A stretch of DNA of 64,000 nucleotides from Rhodocyclus gracilis (lineage in GTDB: Bacteria; Pseudomonadota; Gammaproteobacteria; Burkholderiales; Rhodocyclaceae). The DNA lies in NCBI RefSeq assembly GCF_009617575.1, contig NZ_WIXJ01000001.1:372001-436000 (forward strand), read 5' to 3'. Below, one piece after another: positions 17,299 to 27,053 of the stretch. How positions within the stretch are numbered: position 1 is the stretch's first letter; each line of letters opens with the position of its first letter. The notes beneath the pieces were generated by a model. That model was given only the letters and a program-made list of their open reading frames with translations. It had not been told where the DNA came from and did no database searches. The translations under genes and the position numbers were made by a program.

Positions 17299-17925
17299 CT
17301 AGCGCTCAAAAGGCGGCAAGACCTCGCCCGCACGGCAGGCCAGCAGGCGGATCATGCCGGCAGTGGCGCCCCAGATGTAACGGTCCTGCCAGGGAATTGC
17401 ATCGTAGTGTCCCGAACGCGTCGGCAGCGTATACGGATGGCGTTGATGATTCGCCGGATCGAGCATGAAGGCGAGCGGCACTTCGAAAATCTCGGCGACC
17501 TCATCCGGCTCGGCGCGCAGAGCGAAAGGCGGATGCAGCGTCGCGACCACCGGCGTGATGCGAAACCCCGTTCCCGTGCAGTAATCCGGCAAGAAGCCCT
17601 GCACTTCGACCCGCCGGTGGTCAAGGCCGATTTCTTCCTGCGCCTCACGCAGGGCGGCGGCTTCCGGCGACGCATCGCTCGCCTCAATCCGCCCGCCAGG
17701 AAAACTGATCTGTCCGGGGTGATCCTTCAGTCGATCATTGCGCCGCGTCAGCAGGAGCGTCGGCGCCCGCCGGCGCAGGACGATCGGCACCAGTACTGCT
17801 GCCGGCGTCAGCGCCGTGGAATCAACGCTGGCCTGCACTCCGTCCTCCACGCTGGCGTCGCCCTGCGGTCGCGGCGCCGTCAAAAGCCGCGACCGCAGCG
17901 CGGCAAGGTCGATGTCGCCGGCCAT
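17299..17925 (-). CDS. NUDIX hydrolase, CoA pyrophosphatase type
   Basis: A 208-residue hydrolase. The NUDIX box runs from GGRIEASDASPEAAALREAQ to EEIGL and fits GX5EX7REUXEEXGU. The upstream LTRRNDRLKDHPGQISFPGG is the CoA-pyrophosphatase (NudL/YeaB, UPF0035) signature. It probably cleaves CoA or CoA derivatives to phosphopantetheine and 3',5'-ADP. The ATG at 17925 leaves 13 bases after the upstream 87-residue gene, whereas the upstream GTG would overlap that gene. The two genes are probably cotranscribed. Confidence 0.9.
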   Translation of the reverse strand: MAGDIDLAALRSRLLTAPRPQGDASVEDGVQASVDSTALTPAAVLVPIVLRRRAPTLLLTRRNDRLKDHPGQISFPGGRIEASDASPEAAALREAQEEIGLDHRRVEVQGFLPDYCTGTGFRITPVVATLHPPFALRAEPDEVAEIFEVPLAFMLDPANHQRHPYTLPTRSGHYDAIPWQDRYIWGATAGMIRLLACRAGEVLPPFER

Positions 17926-17938
17926 GGCCTTTTTACGC

Positions 17939-18202
17939 CTAGCGGACGGCGACGACGCTTTCCGGCGTACTTTCGGCATTTACGGCGGCCAGTGCCTCGC
18001 GCAGGGTTTCTTCGGACAAAGCGTTGATCGTCGTTGCTGCCAGATCGGCCGCTTCGATGGCCGCCAGCGGCAACTGATCGCTTTCGAGGCCGGCGATCAG
18101 GGCGGCCGTCGCGCCAACCACCTGCAAGAGCGCCTCACGTTCGCCCATCAACAGTTCAACTTCGCGGCGCAGCAAGGCAATTTCTTCGTCGCGGTGGGGC
18201 AT
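17939..18202 (-). CDS. Uncharacterised 87-residue helical protein
   Basis: I do not recognise this protein. It has an N-terminal charged coiled-coil-like stretch (HRDEEIALLRREVELLMGER) and then an alanine-rich helical part with two short hydrophobic runs (LLQVVGATAALIAGL). It has no cysteine and no signal peptide. AGGAG lies upstream of the ATG, which supports real translation. It is 13 bases upstream of the NUDIX gene on the same strand, so the two probably form an operon. Confidence 0.7.
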   Translation of the reverse strand: MPHRDEEIALLRREVELLMGEREALLQVVGATAALIAGLESDQLPLAAIEAADLAATTINALSEETLREALAAVNAESTPESVVAVR

Positions 18203-18367
18203 GGTGAGTCTCCTGTCGTTGTTCTATCGGTTCCGTGGCCGTCTGGGCGAGCGTTGGAAAGGGCAAAAAGGTGAGAAGGCAAGGACGTCAGTGAAGCGGC
18301 CCACCACCCGCGTACGCATGCAGGTAGAATTTTCGCTTTCGTTGTCACCGAGGACGTGCGTGCCGTC

Positions 18368-19102
18368 ATGAAACCCATCGCCATTTTTCGCCATCTGGCC
18401 ACGGAGGGTCCGGGCTATTTTGCCACATTCCTTGAGGCGCACTCGCTTGCCTGGCGCCTCTTTGCGACCGATCGCGGCGAACCGGTACCGACCCGTGCCG
18501 AAGATTTCGCCGGACTCGTCTTCATGGGCGGGCCGATGAGCGTCAATGATCCCCTGCCGTGGATCGCCGAGGAATGCACGCTGATCCGCGACGCCGTCGC
18601 ACACGATATTCCGGTGCTCGGTCATTGCCTCGGGTCGCAATTGATGAGCCGGGCGCTCGGCGGTTCGGTTTTCCCCAATCCGCAGAAGGAAATCGGCTGG
18701 TCGCGCGTGGTCGCCGATGACACGCCAACGACCCGCCGCTGGTTGGGCGAGGCGACTGACGACCTACTCGCGAGCGACGGTTCGGCGGTGGTTTTCCAGT
18801 GGCACGGCGAAACCTTCACCCTGCCCGAAGGCAGCGAGCGACTGTTCAGCAACGCCTTCTGCGCCAACCAGATGTTCGCGCTCGGCCCGCATCTGGGCAT
18901 GCAGTGTCACGTCGAAATGACCGAGCCGATGATTGCCGAGTGGTGTCAGTGCTGGAATGACGAGACGGCGGGGCTCGCCAGTCTGCCCGTCTCGGTGCAA
19001 ACCCCTGAGGTCATGCAAGCGCAGGCAGCCACACAGATGCCGGCCATGCGCCGACTGGCCGACCGGCTCTACACGCACTGGATCGCCGGACTGAAGCCTT
19101 AG
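18368..19102 (+). CDS. Class I glutamine amidotransferase domain protein
   Basis: A 244-residue stand-alone GATase of the type-1 glutamine amidotransferase (GuaA-like/YLR126-like) group. The nucleophile cysteine is C87 in LGHCLGSQL, and the catalytic His-Glu pair is in GMQCHVEMTEP. The N-terminus MKPIAIFRHLATEGPGYF and FMGGPMSVND are usual for this family. No synthetase partner lies nearby, and the amide acceptor is unknown. The start is probably ATG 18368; a GTG at 18356 is possible. Confidence 0.9.
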   Translation: MKPIAIFRHLATEGPGYFATFLEAHSLAWRLFATDRGEPVPTRAEDFAGLVFMGGPMSVNDPLPWIAEECTLIRDAVAHDIPVLGHCLGSQLMSRALGGSVFPNPQKEIGWSRVVADDTPTTRRWLGEATDDLLASDGSAVVFQWHGETFTLPEGSERLFSNAFCANQMFALGPHLGMQCHVEMTEPMIAEWCQCWNDETAGLASLPVSVQTPEVMQAQAATQMPAMRRLADRLYTHWIAGLKP

Positions 19103-19148
19103 CCGCAGCCACCCGCGCCCACCTGCGGGTGCTTCGGTAGAAAAGAGT

Positions 19149-19181
19149 CGGGCCATGGCCGCGTGTCGCCGCCATGGCCCG
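19149..19181. repeat. Perfect inverted repeat between convergent genes
   Basis: CGGGCCATGGC (19149-19159) and GCCATGGCCCG (19171-19181) form an 11-bp stem with an 11-base loop between the convergent GATase and yajQ genes. A smaller stem, CACCCGC/GCGGGTG (19110-19116 and 19125-19131), lies just before it. No T-run follows either stem. A bidirectional terminator or RNA-stabilising hairpin is possible. Confidence 0.55.
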
Positions 19182-19250
19182 TATGCATTGTGAGACGTGT
19201 TACAGGCTGCGCAGACCGAGCGCCGTCACCGCCAGTCCGTCGCGCGACAG

Positions 19251-19745
19251 TCAGTCGCGATAGTTGCCGTGCTTCAGCGGAAAATCGGTGATCGCCTTCG
19301 TCACCATGGCGATGCACGCCTGCAATTCGTCGCGCTTGGCTCCCGAAACGCGCACTGCGTCGCCTTGGATCGAGGCCTGAACCTTGATCTTCGAATCCTT
19401 GATCAGCTTGACGATCTTCTTGGCGAGGTCGCTGTCGATGCCGCTACGCACCTTCATTTCCTGCTTGACCTTGTTGCCCGAAATTTTCTGCACCGGCTGA
19501 TGGTCGAGGCGCTTGACGCTCTCTTTCTCTTTCTTTTCCATCGCCGGGAACAGCAGATCCTTGATCTGATCGAGCTGAAAATCGGAATCGCCCCAGATCG
19601 TGATCAGTTTTTCCTTGTCGTTCAGCTCGACCTTGGCGCTCGTTCCCTTGAAATCATAGCGATTGGTAATGGCCCGTCCGGCGACATCAATGGCGTTTTT
19701 CAACGCCTCCATGTCGGCTTCCGAGGTGAAATCGAATGAAGACAT
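19251..19745 (-). CDS. yajQ: YajQ family nucleotide (cyclic di-GMP)-binding protein
   Basis: A 164-residue protein with two RNP-like domains. The N-terminus MSSFDFTSEADMEALKNAI and the segment ITNRYDFKGT are diagnostic of YajQ (UPF0234). In Xanthomonas the homologue binds cyclic di-GMP and modulates transcription; in other species it binds RNA or nucleotides. The local function is not known. It is downstream of ppnP on the same strand with a 30-base gap. The window also encodes cyclic di-GMP enzymes about 8 kb away. Confidence 0.95.
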   Translation of the reverse strand: MSSFDFTSEADMEALKNAIDVAGRAITNRYDFKGTSAKVELNDKEKLITIWGDSDFQLDQIKDLLFPAMEKKEKESVKRLDHQPVQKISGNKVKQEMKVRSGIDSDLAKKIVKLIKDSKIKVQASIQGDAVRVSGAKRDELQACIAMVTKAITDFPLKHGNYRD

Positions 19746-19775
19746 ATGCGTTCCTCCGTCGTCAGATCGTGGCGC

Positions 19776-20096
19776 TCAGCCGAAATGGCAAACGTAGTGA
19801 TACGGCTCGTCGCAGGCGATCTCGAACGACGAATTAGCCGGCGCGTTGAAGGACTCGCCAACGCCGTAGTGCTTCCATTCCTGCTCGCCGGCCAGACGCA
19901 CGCGGCAGGAACCGGCGACGCACTCCATGATTTCCGGCGCGCCGGTGTTGAAGGTCAGCGTGGAGGGCAGGATCACGCCCACGCTCTTGCGCGTGCCGTC
20001 GGCGAGAACGAGCGCATGGCTGACGCACTTGCCATCGAAGTAGACGTTGGCTTTCTTGACGACACTGACCTGATCGAATTGCGTAGCTGAAGACAT
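19776..20096 (-). CDS. ppnP: Pyrimidine/purine nucleoside phosphorylase PpnP
   Basis: A 106-residue cupin-fold enzyme (DUF1255) that phosphorolyses several nucleosides to the free base and ribose-1-phosphate. Typical segments are [37 protein letters not shown] and [18 protein letters not shown], and the length is close to the family's usual 93-106. It probably salvages nucleosides. It lies on the minus strand between a DUF2721 gene and yajQ with short gaps, so the three may form one transcript. Confidence 0.93.
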   Translation of the reverse strand: MSSATQFDQVSVVKKANVYFDGKCVSHALVLADGTRKSVGVILPSTLTFNTGAPEIMECVAGSCRVRLAGEQEWKHYGVGESFNAPANSSFEIACDEPYHYVCHFG

Positions 20097-20163
20097 GAAG
20101 GCTTCCTGAATAAGCCAGCCCGCGAAGGCCGGCGATTAAAGAAAATCGGCAAGGCGTGGCAGA

Positions 20164-20592
20164 TCAGATATCGATCGATTCGATACCGCCGGTGGCCAGC
20201 GAAATTTCGCGAAGAAACGAGAACAATCCGCCAATCAAGGCAAACATGGCGGCGATGAAAAGCGCCGAGACGATCTTCGCGGGGTCGATATGCAACTCGG
20301 AAGCGAGGAAAAGCACGACGATCACCAGACACACCAGCAAGGCGCTCAGCGTGCACAGGGTAATGGCGTGGTGAATCCAGCGCGCCCGACGTGCCAGCTT
20401 GATGATCTCATCCGCGCATTGCTGGCACTTCTCAGGCCCTGCCTCGGTCAGGCGCCGGCGACGGTCAACGACGCGCCCAAGACGATTGACGAGCACCCCC
20501 ATGATGGCGCCAACCCCGGTTAACAAGAAAACCGGCGCCACGGCCATCTCAATGACGTGGGCGATATTGGTAACGCTGGCGGAATCGATCAT
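20164..20592 (-). CDS. DUF2721 membrane protein
   Basis: A 142-residue protein with three to four hydrophobic segments. An N-terminal helix (VIEMAVAPVFLLTGVGAIMG) is followed by a basic cytoplasmic loop (NRLGRVVDRRRRL) and two close helices near the C-terminus. This pattern matches the DUF2721 family of unknown function. The start is the ATG at 20592; the frame continues upstream, but that part is not conserved in style. No catalytic motif is visible. Confidence 0.8.
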   Translation of the reverse strand: MIDSASVTNIAHVIEMAVAPVFLLTGVGAIMGVLVNRLGRVVDRRRRLTEAGPEKCQQCADEIIKLARRARWIHHAITLCTLSALLVCLVIVVLFLASELHIDPAKIVSALFIAAMFALIGGLFSFLREISLATGGIESIDI

Positions 20593-20711
20593 GGGCGGTC
20601 GAAGGGGCTGGCAAAAAAGCGCAAGGCTACGGATCGGCGCCCGAACAAGCAATAGGCGTCTGGCGCACACCGCCCGTCTATGCGCGGGGAAGGCGCCGCC
20701 AGAAAGGCCCT

Positions 20712-20921
20712 CTAGATCCCCAGAATCTTCTGGATGATTCCCTTGGCGATGAAGCCAAGCATGCCGAGCGAGAGAACGATGAAGAGAACGATGGTTCCCG
20801 TCTTCCCCGCTTTGGCCTTCCACGCCAGTTCGCCAACGATGAACAGCATGAACAGGATCAGGGCGCCGACGCCGAACGTCATCCCGAAGTCGGCGACCTG
20901 CTCCTCACTCAGCCCGAACAT
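20712..20921 (-). CDS. DUF2788 small membrane protein
   Basis: A 69-residue protein. The N-terminus MFGLSEEQVADFGMTFGVG is followed by two transmembrane helices (ILFMLFIVGELAWKAKAGK and TIVLFIVLSLGMLGFIAK) joined by a basic turn. This is the DUF2788 pattern, which often lies next to argG in Rhodocyclales-like genomes. The function is unknown. It is 21 bases downstream of argG and probably in the same operon. Confidence 0.85.
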   Translation of the reverse strand: MFGLSEEQVADFGMTFGVGALILFMLFIVGELAWKAKAGKTGTIVLFIVLSLGMLGFIAKGIIQKILGI

Positions 20922-20942
20922 CGTCCGGCGCCGTCCGTCGGC

Positions 20943-22184
<1,242 letters not shown>

Positions 22185-22249
22185 AACTTTTTTCTCCGCG
22201 AACTAAAGACGGCGGCGACCGGCGCGTGCGCCCTCGCCGGCCGGACGCC

Positions 22250-23176
22250 TCAGGATTCGATACGGCCGAGGAGCAGGAACTCCATCAGGGCCTTTTGCGC
22301 ATGCAGACGATTTTCGGCTTCTTCCCAGACGAGGCTGTGCGGCCCGTCGATCACCTCGGCGGTCACTTCCTCGCCACGGTGCGCCGGCAGGCAGTGCAGG
22401 AAGATCGCGTCAGGCTTGGCGACGCGCATCATGTCGCCATCGACCTGCCAGTCGGCGAAATCCTTCAGGCGCTCCTCGTTCTCGGCTTCGAAACCCATCG
22501 ACGTCCAAACATCGGTGGTGACGATGTCGGCACCGCGCGCCGCTTCCATCGGATCGGCGAACTGCTCGAAGTGATCCGTGCCGACCAGACCGGCGCGTTC
22601 AGGTTCGATCTCGTACCCCGGCGGCGTCGACACGTGGACGCGGAAATCGAGGACTTCGGCGGCCTGCAGCCAGGTATTGCACATGTTGTTGGAGTCGCCG
22701 ATCCACGCCACCGTCTTGCCCTGGATCGGGCCGCGATGCTCGATGTAGGTGAAGATGTCGGCCATGATCTGGCACGGATGGTACTCGTTGGTCAGACCGT
22801 TGATCACCGGCACGCGCGAGTTGGCGGCGAAGCGCTCGATGATGTCCTGCTCGAAGGTGCGGATCATCACCAGATCGCTCATGCGCGAAATGACCTGCGC
22901 CGCGTCTTCGACCGGCTCACCGCGACCGAGCTGCGAGTCGCGCGTGTTGAGGTAGATCGCCGAACCGCCGAGCTGCTGGATACCGGCCTCGAAGGACAGA
23001 CGCGTGCGCGTGCTCGCCTTCTCGAAGATCATCACCAGCGTGCGGTCAGCCAGTGGCCAGTAGCGCTGGTAGGCCTTGAACTGGCGCTTGATCCACAGCG
23101 TGCGCTCGAAGAGATAATCGAGTTCGTCGCGCGACAGATCCTTCAGTTGCAGGAAATGGCGAATGCCCGGCTTCAT
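22250..23176 (-). CDS. argF: Ornithine carbamoyltransferase
   Basis: A 308-residue enzyme that converts ornithine and carbamoyl phosphate to citrulline. The carbamoyl-phosphate loop is FEKASTRTRLSFE, the ornithine-binding part includes HCLPAHRGEEVT near the C-terminus, and the central WIGDSNNMCNTW is typical. The ATG overlaps the argD stop as ATGA (23173-23176), so translation is coupled to argD. Confidence 0.98.
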   Translation of the reverse strand: MKPGIRHFLQLKDLSRDELDYLFERTLWIKRQFKAYQRYWPLADRTLVMIFEKASTRTRLSFEAGIQQLGGSAIYLNTRDSQLGRGEPVEDAAQVISRMSDLVMIRTFEQDIIERFAANSRVPVINGLTNEYHPCQIMADIFTYIEHRGPIQGKTVAWIGDSNNMCNTWLQAAEVLDFRVHVSTPPGYEIEPERAGLVGTDHFEQFADPMEAARGADIVTTDVWTSMGFEAENEERLKDFADWQVDGDMMRVAKPDAIFLHCLPAHRGEEVTAEVIDGPHSLVWEEAENRLHAQKALMEFLLLGRIES

Positions 23177-24366
23177 GGCTTGACCTCCGCACAGGTCGAG
23201 GCGAGGAACGCGCGGACCAGCGCGCTCAGGCGCGTCACCAGTTCATCGGCCTCCTCGGCGCTGAACACCAGCGACGGCAACAGGCGAATCACCCGCTCGG
23301 CCGTCACATTGATAAGCAAGCCGGCGTCGAGGCCGCGGCGCACCAGTTCGCCACAGGGGCGATCAAGTTCAACGCCGATCATCAGGCCGCGGCCACGGAT
23401 ATCGACAACACCGGAGACGCCCGCCAGCTGACTCGCCAGCCCTTGGCGAATCCGCTCACCGATGATGGTCGCCTGATCGATCAGGCCGTCCTTCTCCATG
23501 ACATCGAGCGTCGTCAGGGCCGCCGTACAGGCCAGCGGATTGCCGCCGAAGGTCGAGCCGTGGTTACCCGGCTTGAAGAGGCCAGCCGCCCGCCCGCCGG
23601 CGAGGCACGCGCCAATCGGCACGCCGCTGCCCAAGCCCTTGGCGAGCGTTGCGACGTCGGGGAGGATGCCGGAGTGCTGATAGCCGAACCACTTGCCGGT
23701 GCGACCGATGCCACATTGCACCTCGTCGCAGATGAGGAGCCAGCCGAATTCGTCGCAAAGCGCGCGCAGGCTGCGCAGGTAATCCGGATCCGCCAGATGG
23801 ATGCCGCCCTCGCCTTGCAGAACCTCAAGCATGACGGCCACGACGTCCGGGTTATGGCCAGCCACCGCACGCACGGCGGCCAGATCGTTGAACGGTACCC
23901 GCACGAAGCCCGACACCAGCGGCTCGAAGCCAGCCTGAGCCTTGCGGTTGCCCGTCGCCGACAGTGTCGCCAGCGTCCGACCATGGAAAGCGTGCTCCAT
24001 GACGATGATCGCCGGGCTGTCGACGCCACGCGTGTGTCCGTAAAAGCGCGCCAGCTTGATCGCCGCTTCATTCGCCTCGCAACCGGAATTGCAGAAGAAC
24101 ACTTCTTCCAGACCGGACAGCGCGGCCAGTCGGTCAGACAGCACTTCCTGCTGCGGCACGCGATACAGGTTGGAGGTGTGCAACAGGCGCGAGGCCTGTC
24201 GGGCAATCGCCGCCACCAGCGCGGGGTGGTTATGCCCCAGTGTCGACACCGCGATCCCGGAAAGCGCGTCGAGGTAGCTACGCCCCTCGGTATCCGTCAC
24301 CCAGTTGCCCTCGCCATGGCTGAAAGCCACGGGCTGACGCGCGTACGTATTCATCAGGTGAGACAT
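23173..24366 (-). CDS. argD: Acetylornithine aminotransferase
   Basis: A PLP-dependent class III aminotransferase of 397 residues that makes N-acetylornithine from the semialdehyde and glutamate. The motif ICDEVQCGIGRTG contains the PLP aspartate, and the Schiff-base lysine is in TLAKGLGSGVPIGA. It also carries the usual STFGGNPLACTAAL segment. It is first in the argDFG operon. Its ribosome binding site AGAGGA lies inside a small hairpin (24373-24385) just before the ATG. Confidence 0.96.
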   Translation of the reverse strand: MSHLMNTYARQPVAFSHGEGNWVTDTEGRSYLDALSGIAVSTLGHNHPALVAAIARQASRLLHTSNLYRVPQQEVLSDRLAALSGLEEVFFCNSGCEANEAAIKLARFYGHTRGVDSPAIIVMEHAFHGRTLATLSATGNRKAQAGFEPLVSGFVRVPFNDLAAVRAVAGHNPDVVAVMLEVLQGEGGIHLADPDYLRSLRALCDEFGWLLICDEVQCGIGRTGKWFGYQHSGILPDVATLAKGLGSGVPIGACLAGGRAAGLFKPGNHGSTFGGNPLACTAALTTLDVMEKDGLIDQATIIGERIRQGLASQLAGVSGVVDIRGRGLMIGVELDRPCGELVRRGLDAGLLINVTAERVIRLLPSLVFSAEEADELVTRLSALVRAFLASTCAEVKP

Positions 24367-24496
24367 AAGAATCCTCTAGCAGAGGCTCTGAAACGGAAAC
24401 GGCGGCTTACGCCGCCGGACTGTCGAACCTCGTCGGTCAAACAACATCGTTACCACGCCAGCCGGACGCAAAAAACAATTTCGCGCATATTCGGCC

Positions 24497-24525
24497 TTGC
24501 AAGGGGAGGGATGTTAAGGGATAAA
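24497..24525 (+). promoter_or_regulatory. Predicted sigma70 promoter of the ParA-like gene
   Basis: -35 TTGCAA at 24497-24502 and -10 GATAAA at 24520-24525, with a 17-base spacer. The ATG is 42 bases after the -10. A second A/T-rich element, ATATATTCG (24537-24545), follows and recurs upstream of the 75-residue gene at 25406. Confidence 0.5.
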
Positions 24526-24566
24526 TAGCGCCTTGTATATATTCGGGCAGAAAGCAGAGAGACGAC

Positions 24567-25442
24567 ATGCGGATCGCGGTTTTCAACCAGAAGGGCGGCG
24601 TCGGCAAGACCACCACGACACTCAATCTCGGCGCAGCCATCGCCCGCGACGGTGGCTCTCCACTCCTCCTCGACCTCGACCCGCAGTGCCACCTGAGCGC
24701 CATCCATGGCTTGGCACCCACCGATTCGTCACACAGCCTGTTCGGTTTTTATCAGGACTCGCGCACGCTCGAGGAACTGACGATTCCGTGGGAAGGCATT
24801 GGCCGCCTGATCCCCTCGCATCAACAACTGATCAAGGTCGACTCGATTTTCGGCAAGGGGCCGGCCATTCTCAACAAGCTGCGCCTGGGCCTCGAAACGC
24901 TCGAAGGCTCCAGCGCCGCCTCGTCGATGACGCTGATCGACTGCTGCCCTTACATCGGCGTGCTGGCGCTGAATGCGATCTTCGCCTGTGACCTCTTGCT
25001 GATCCCTGTCGCCACCGATTACCTCTCGTTACAGGCGGCGGAGCGGATGACGCAAACCCTGGCGATTCTCGAACCCGTGCTGAAACGCCGGGTACCGCGC
25101 CGCTATCTGCTGACGCGTTTCGATCGCCGCCGCCGCATGAGCGAAGACGTGCAAAACCGTCTGCGCACGCTCTACGGCGACGAGGTGTGTGCGACGGTGA
25201 TCGGCGAAAATGTCTCGGTGGCGGAAAGCCCGGCCTTCAATTGCGACGTCTTCACCCACAACACGTCAAGCAACGGCGCACGCGACTACGCGGAACTTCG
25301 CCACGAATTGGCGAGTCAAGGGCTGGTGAGTCCGTCTGATGGCGGGCGCGCAAACGGGTCGCAGTCGGTGAAAACTGCACAAACCGACACGGAAATCCGG
25401 GAAAATCAGCGTTTGGAAATGAGATCCACGACGTCTTCGTAG
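24567..25442 (+). CDS. ParA/MinD-like P-loop ATPase (orphan)
   Basis: A 291-residue SIMIBI-class ATPase. The deviant Walker A is FNQKGGVGKTTTTLNL at residues 6-21, the A' region is LLLDLDPQCHLS, and Walker B lies around TLIDCCPYIG. No ParB or parS-like repeat is present, so it is not a standard chromosome-partitioning pair; other orphan ParA proteins place chemoreceptors, carboxysomes or PHA granules. The C-terminal 40 residues are polar and low-complexity, overlapping the 3' end of the convergent gene at 25406. Confidence 0.85.
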   Translation: MRIAVFNQKGGVGKTTTTLNLGAAIARDGGSPLLLDLDPQCHLSAIHGLAPTDSSHSLFGFYQDSRTLEELTIPWEGIGRLIPSHQQLIKVDSIFGKGPAILNKLRLGLETLEGSSAASSMTLIDCCPYIGVLALNAIFACDLLLIPVATDYLSLQAAERMTQTLAILEPVLKRRVPRRYLLTRFDRRRRMSEDVQNRLRTLYGDEVCATVIGENVSVAESPAFNCDVFTHNTSSNGARDYAELRHELASQGLVSPSDGGRANGSQSVKTAQTDTEIRENQRLEMRSTTSS

Positions 25443-25633
25443 TTGAGCTGACCGTTGCGTGGCGTCGAGACGAGCAGGTGGCGCGACTCGATGATTTCGC
25501 AGCCCAGATAGATCTGCCGCAATTTGCGCTCGGCTTCGAGGGCGTCGCGACCGGAGAAAGTGAGATTGTCGACGACCGCGCCGCTGCGCGTTCGAATACG
25601 GAAACCAAATTTGGCAGTCTGCGTTCTTTGCAT
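25406..25633 (-). CDS. Uncharacterised 75-residue basic protein
   Basis: A small protein that I do not recognise by family name. It starts MQRTQTAKFGFRIRTRSG and carries a helical segment with EAERKLRQIYLGCEI. The start is the ATG at 25633, which has AGGTGG 5 bases upstream; the GTG at 25642 is part of that site. A beta-strand/helix layout suggests a small alpha/beta domain. Its 3' end overlaps the convergent ParA-like gene by 37 bases. Confidence 0.75.
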   Translation of the reverse strand: MQRTQTAKFGFRIRTRSGAVVDNLTFSGRDALEAERKLRQIYLGCEIIESRHLLVSTPRNGQLNYEDVVDLISKR

Positions 25634-25665
25634 GAAAACCACCTAAATTTCAACAATATGCCGCG

Positions 25666-25694
25666 AATATATGCAGCAATTTGTCATCGCGCAA
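25666..25694 (-). promoter_or_regulatory. Predicted promoter of the 75-residue gene
   Basis: On the minus strand, -35 TTGCGC (25694-25689) and -10 TATATT (25671-25666) are separated by 17 bases. The -10 lies in ATATATTCG, the same 9-mer found upstream of the convergent ParA-like gene. Confidence 0.55.
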
Positions 25695-25773
25695 GCATTA
25701 ACTTCGCAGCGCCCACTGCGATCAGTCGCCCATCGTCGGGTAGCACGGACGGATCGCTGCCACGGACTATCCC

Positions 25774-26100
25774 ATGTCTGAAGAATTGATCGGAATATCG
25801 TTTGTCATCGTCGGCCAGACCCTGGCCGGCAAGCGTTTTCGCCCTAGCGACTGGGCCGAGCGACTCTGCGGCGTGCTCTCCGGCTTCGGTGCCGGCAAAC
25901 GCGTGCAGTACTCGCCCTATGTCGGTCCCGGCGATTACGAAGGTCACAAGGCGGTCTTCGTCGATGGCCGGCTGTACGACTTTGAGCCAATGGCCTACCG
26001 CTTTGTTCTGCATTTCGCGCGCGATAACGAGTTGCGCGTGCTCAGCAACGTTTCCGCCGACCAGGCGGACAAGCCGCCCAGCGCCGACAGCGCGCGCTAA
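25774..26100 (+). CDS. DUF3579 protein
   Basis: A 108-residue protein of the betaproteobacterial family DUF3579. The segments FRPSDWAERLCGVLS, VQYSPYVGPGDYEGHKAVFV and EPMAYRFVLHFARDNEL are characteristic. The function is unknown, with no signal peptide or membrane segment. The C-terminal 15 residues are low-complexity. It stands alone between two genes on the opposite strand. Confidence 0.88.
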   Translation: MSEELIGISFVIVGQTLAGKRFRPSDWAERLCGVLSGFGAGKRVQYSPYVGPGDYEGHKAVFVDGRLYDFEPMAYRFVLHFARDNELRVLSNVSADQADKPPSADSAR

Positions 26101-26150
26101 GCGCCGGGCAGCGCGTTAGCGGCTGGCGGCGTCCGCCGCTGGCTTGCGTA

Positions 26151-27053
26151 TCAGCGCAGCGCCCGCCCCTGCCCGCCGTAGGCAGCGAGATTGACGGCAA
26201 TGGCGTTGGCGGCAGGAAAGCTCGTGTAGCACCAGTCCGGCGCGATCAGCGTCGGTTCGCGCGCCGTCGCCGTGATGCGATGAAATACCACTTCCGGCGG
26301 CGTCCGCCGGATCAGGTCGGCGGCAATCGCCGCATAGTCGGGCAAGGTCGGCGGCAGCGTTTCGCCGCGGGCGTACTCCGCCGCCATCCGACACCCTTTG
26401 ACGATCATCAGCGGGTGCAGCTTCAGCCCCTCGACACCGAGCGCCAAAACGCGTGCGTGCGTCTCGTGCATCATCGCCGTCGTTTCGCCGGGCAGACCGA
26501 GGATCAGGTGCGCGCATACCGGCACGTCGTAGCGTTGCGCGCGCGCCACGGCATCCGCGTAGGCGGCAAAGCCGTGACCGCGATTGATCCGTGCCAGCGT
26601 CGCATCGTGCGCACTTTGCAGCCCCAACTCCAGCCACACCTCAAAGCCCTGCGCCCGGTAGTCGGCGAGGATTTCCAGCACGGCATCGGGAACACAATCC
26701 GGGCGCGTACCGACGCACAGGCCGACGATGTCGGCATCGACGACGGCGGCGGCATACAGGCGGCGTAGCTCTTCAACTTCCGCGTAGGTGTTGGTGTAGG
26801 CCTGAAAGTACGCCAGATACCGCGTTGCCCGCTTCAACTCGGCGCGACGGGCGGCGATCTGTGCGCTAACGCTTTCCTCGGCCTTGTCCTCACTGAACGA
26901 CAGCACGCTGCAAAACGTGCAACCGCCGCGACCGAGCGTTCCATCGCGGTTGGGGCAGGTGAATCCGGCGTGCAGCGAGAGCTTGCGCACGCGTGTGCCA
27001 AAGCGTGATTTGAGGTGCCGGCCAAGCGTATTGACGTAAGGTTCGAGTTGCAC
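26151..27053 (-). CDS. yhcC: YhcC-type radical SAM protein (TIGR01212)
   Basis: A radical SAM protein of 300 residues from a GTG start at 27053. That start gives QLEPYVNTLGRHLKSRFG, which lines up with the E. coli YhcC N-terminus; the open frame extends 55 codons further upstream but without similarity. The cluster motif is spaced as in this family: HAGFTCPNRDGTLGRGGC and then TFC. The segment LELGLQSAHDATLARINRGH follows. The target molecule is not established. Confidence 0.88.
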   Translation of the reverse strand: MQLEPYVNTLGRHLKSRFGTRVRKLSLHAGFTCPNRDGTLGRGGCTFCSVLSFSEDKAEESVSAQIAARRAELKRATRYLAYFQAYTNTYAEVEELRRLYAAAVVDADIVGLCVGTRPDCVPDAVLEILADYRAQGFEVWLELGLQSAHDATLARINRGHGFAAYADAVARAQRYDVPVCAHLILGLPGETTAMMHETHARVLALGVEGLKLHPLMIVKGCRMAAEYARGETLPPTLPDYAAIAADLIRRTPPEVVFHRITATAREPTLIAPDWCYTSFPAANAIAVNLAAYGGQGRALR

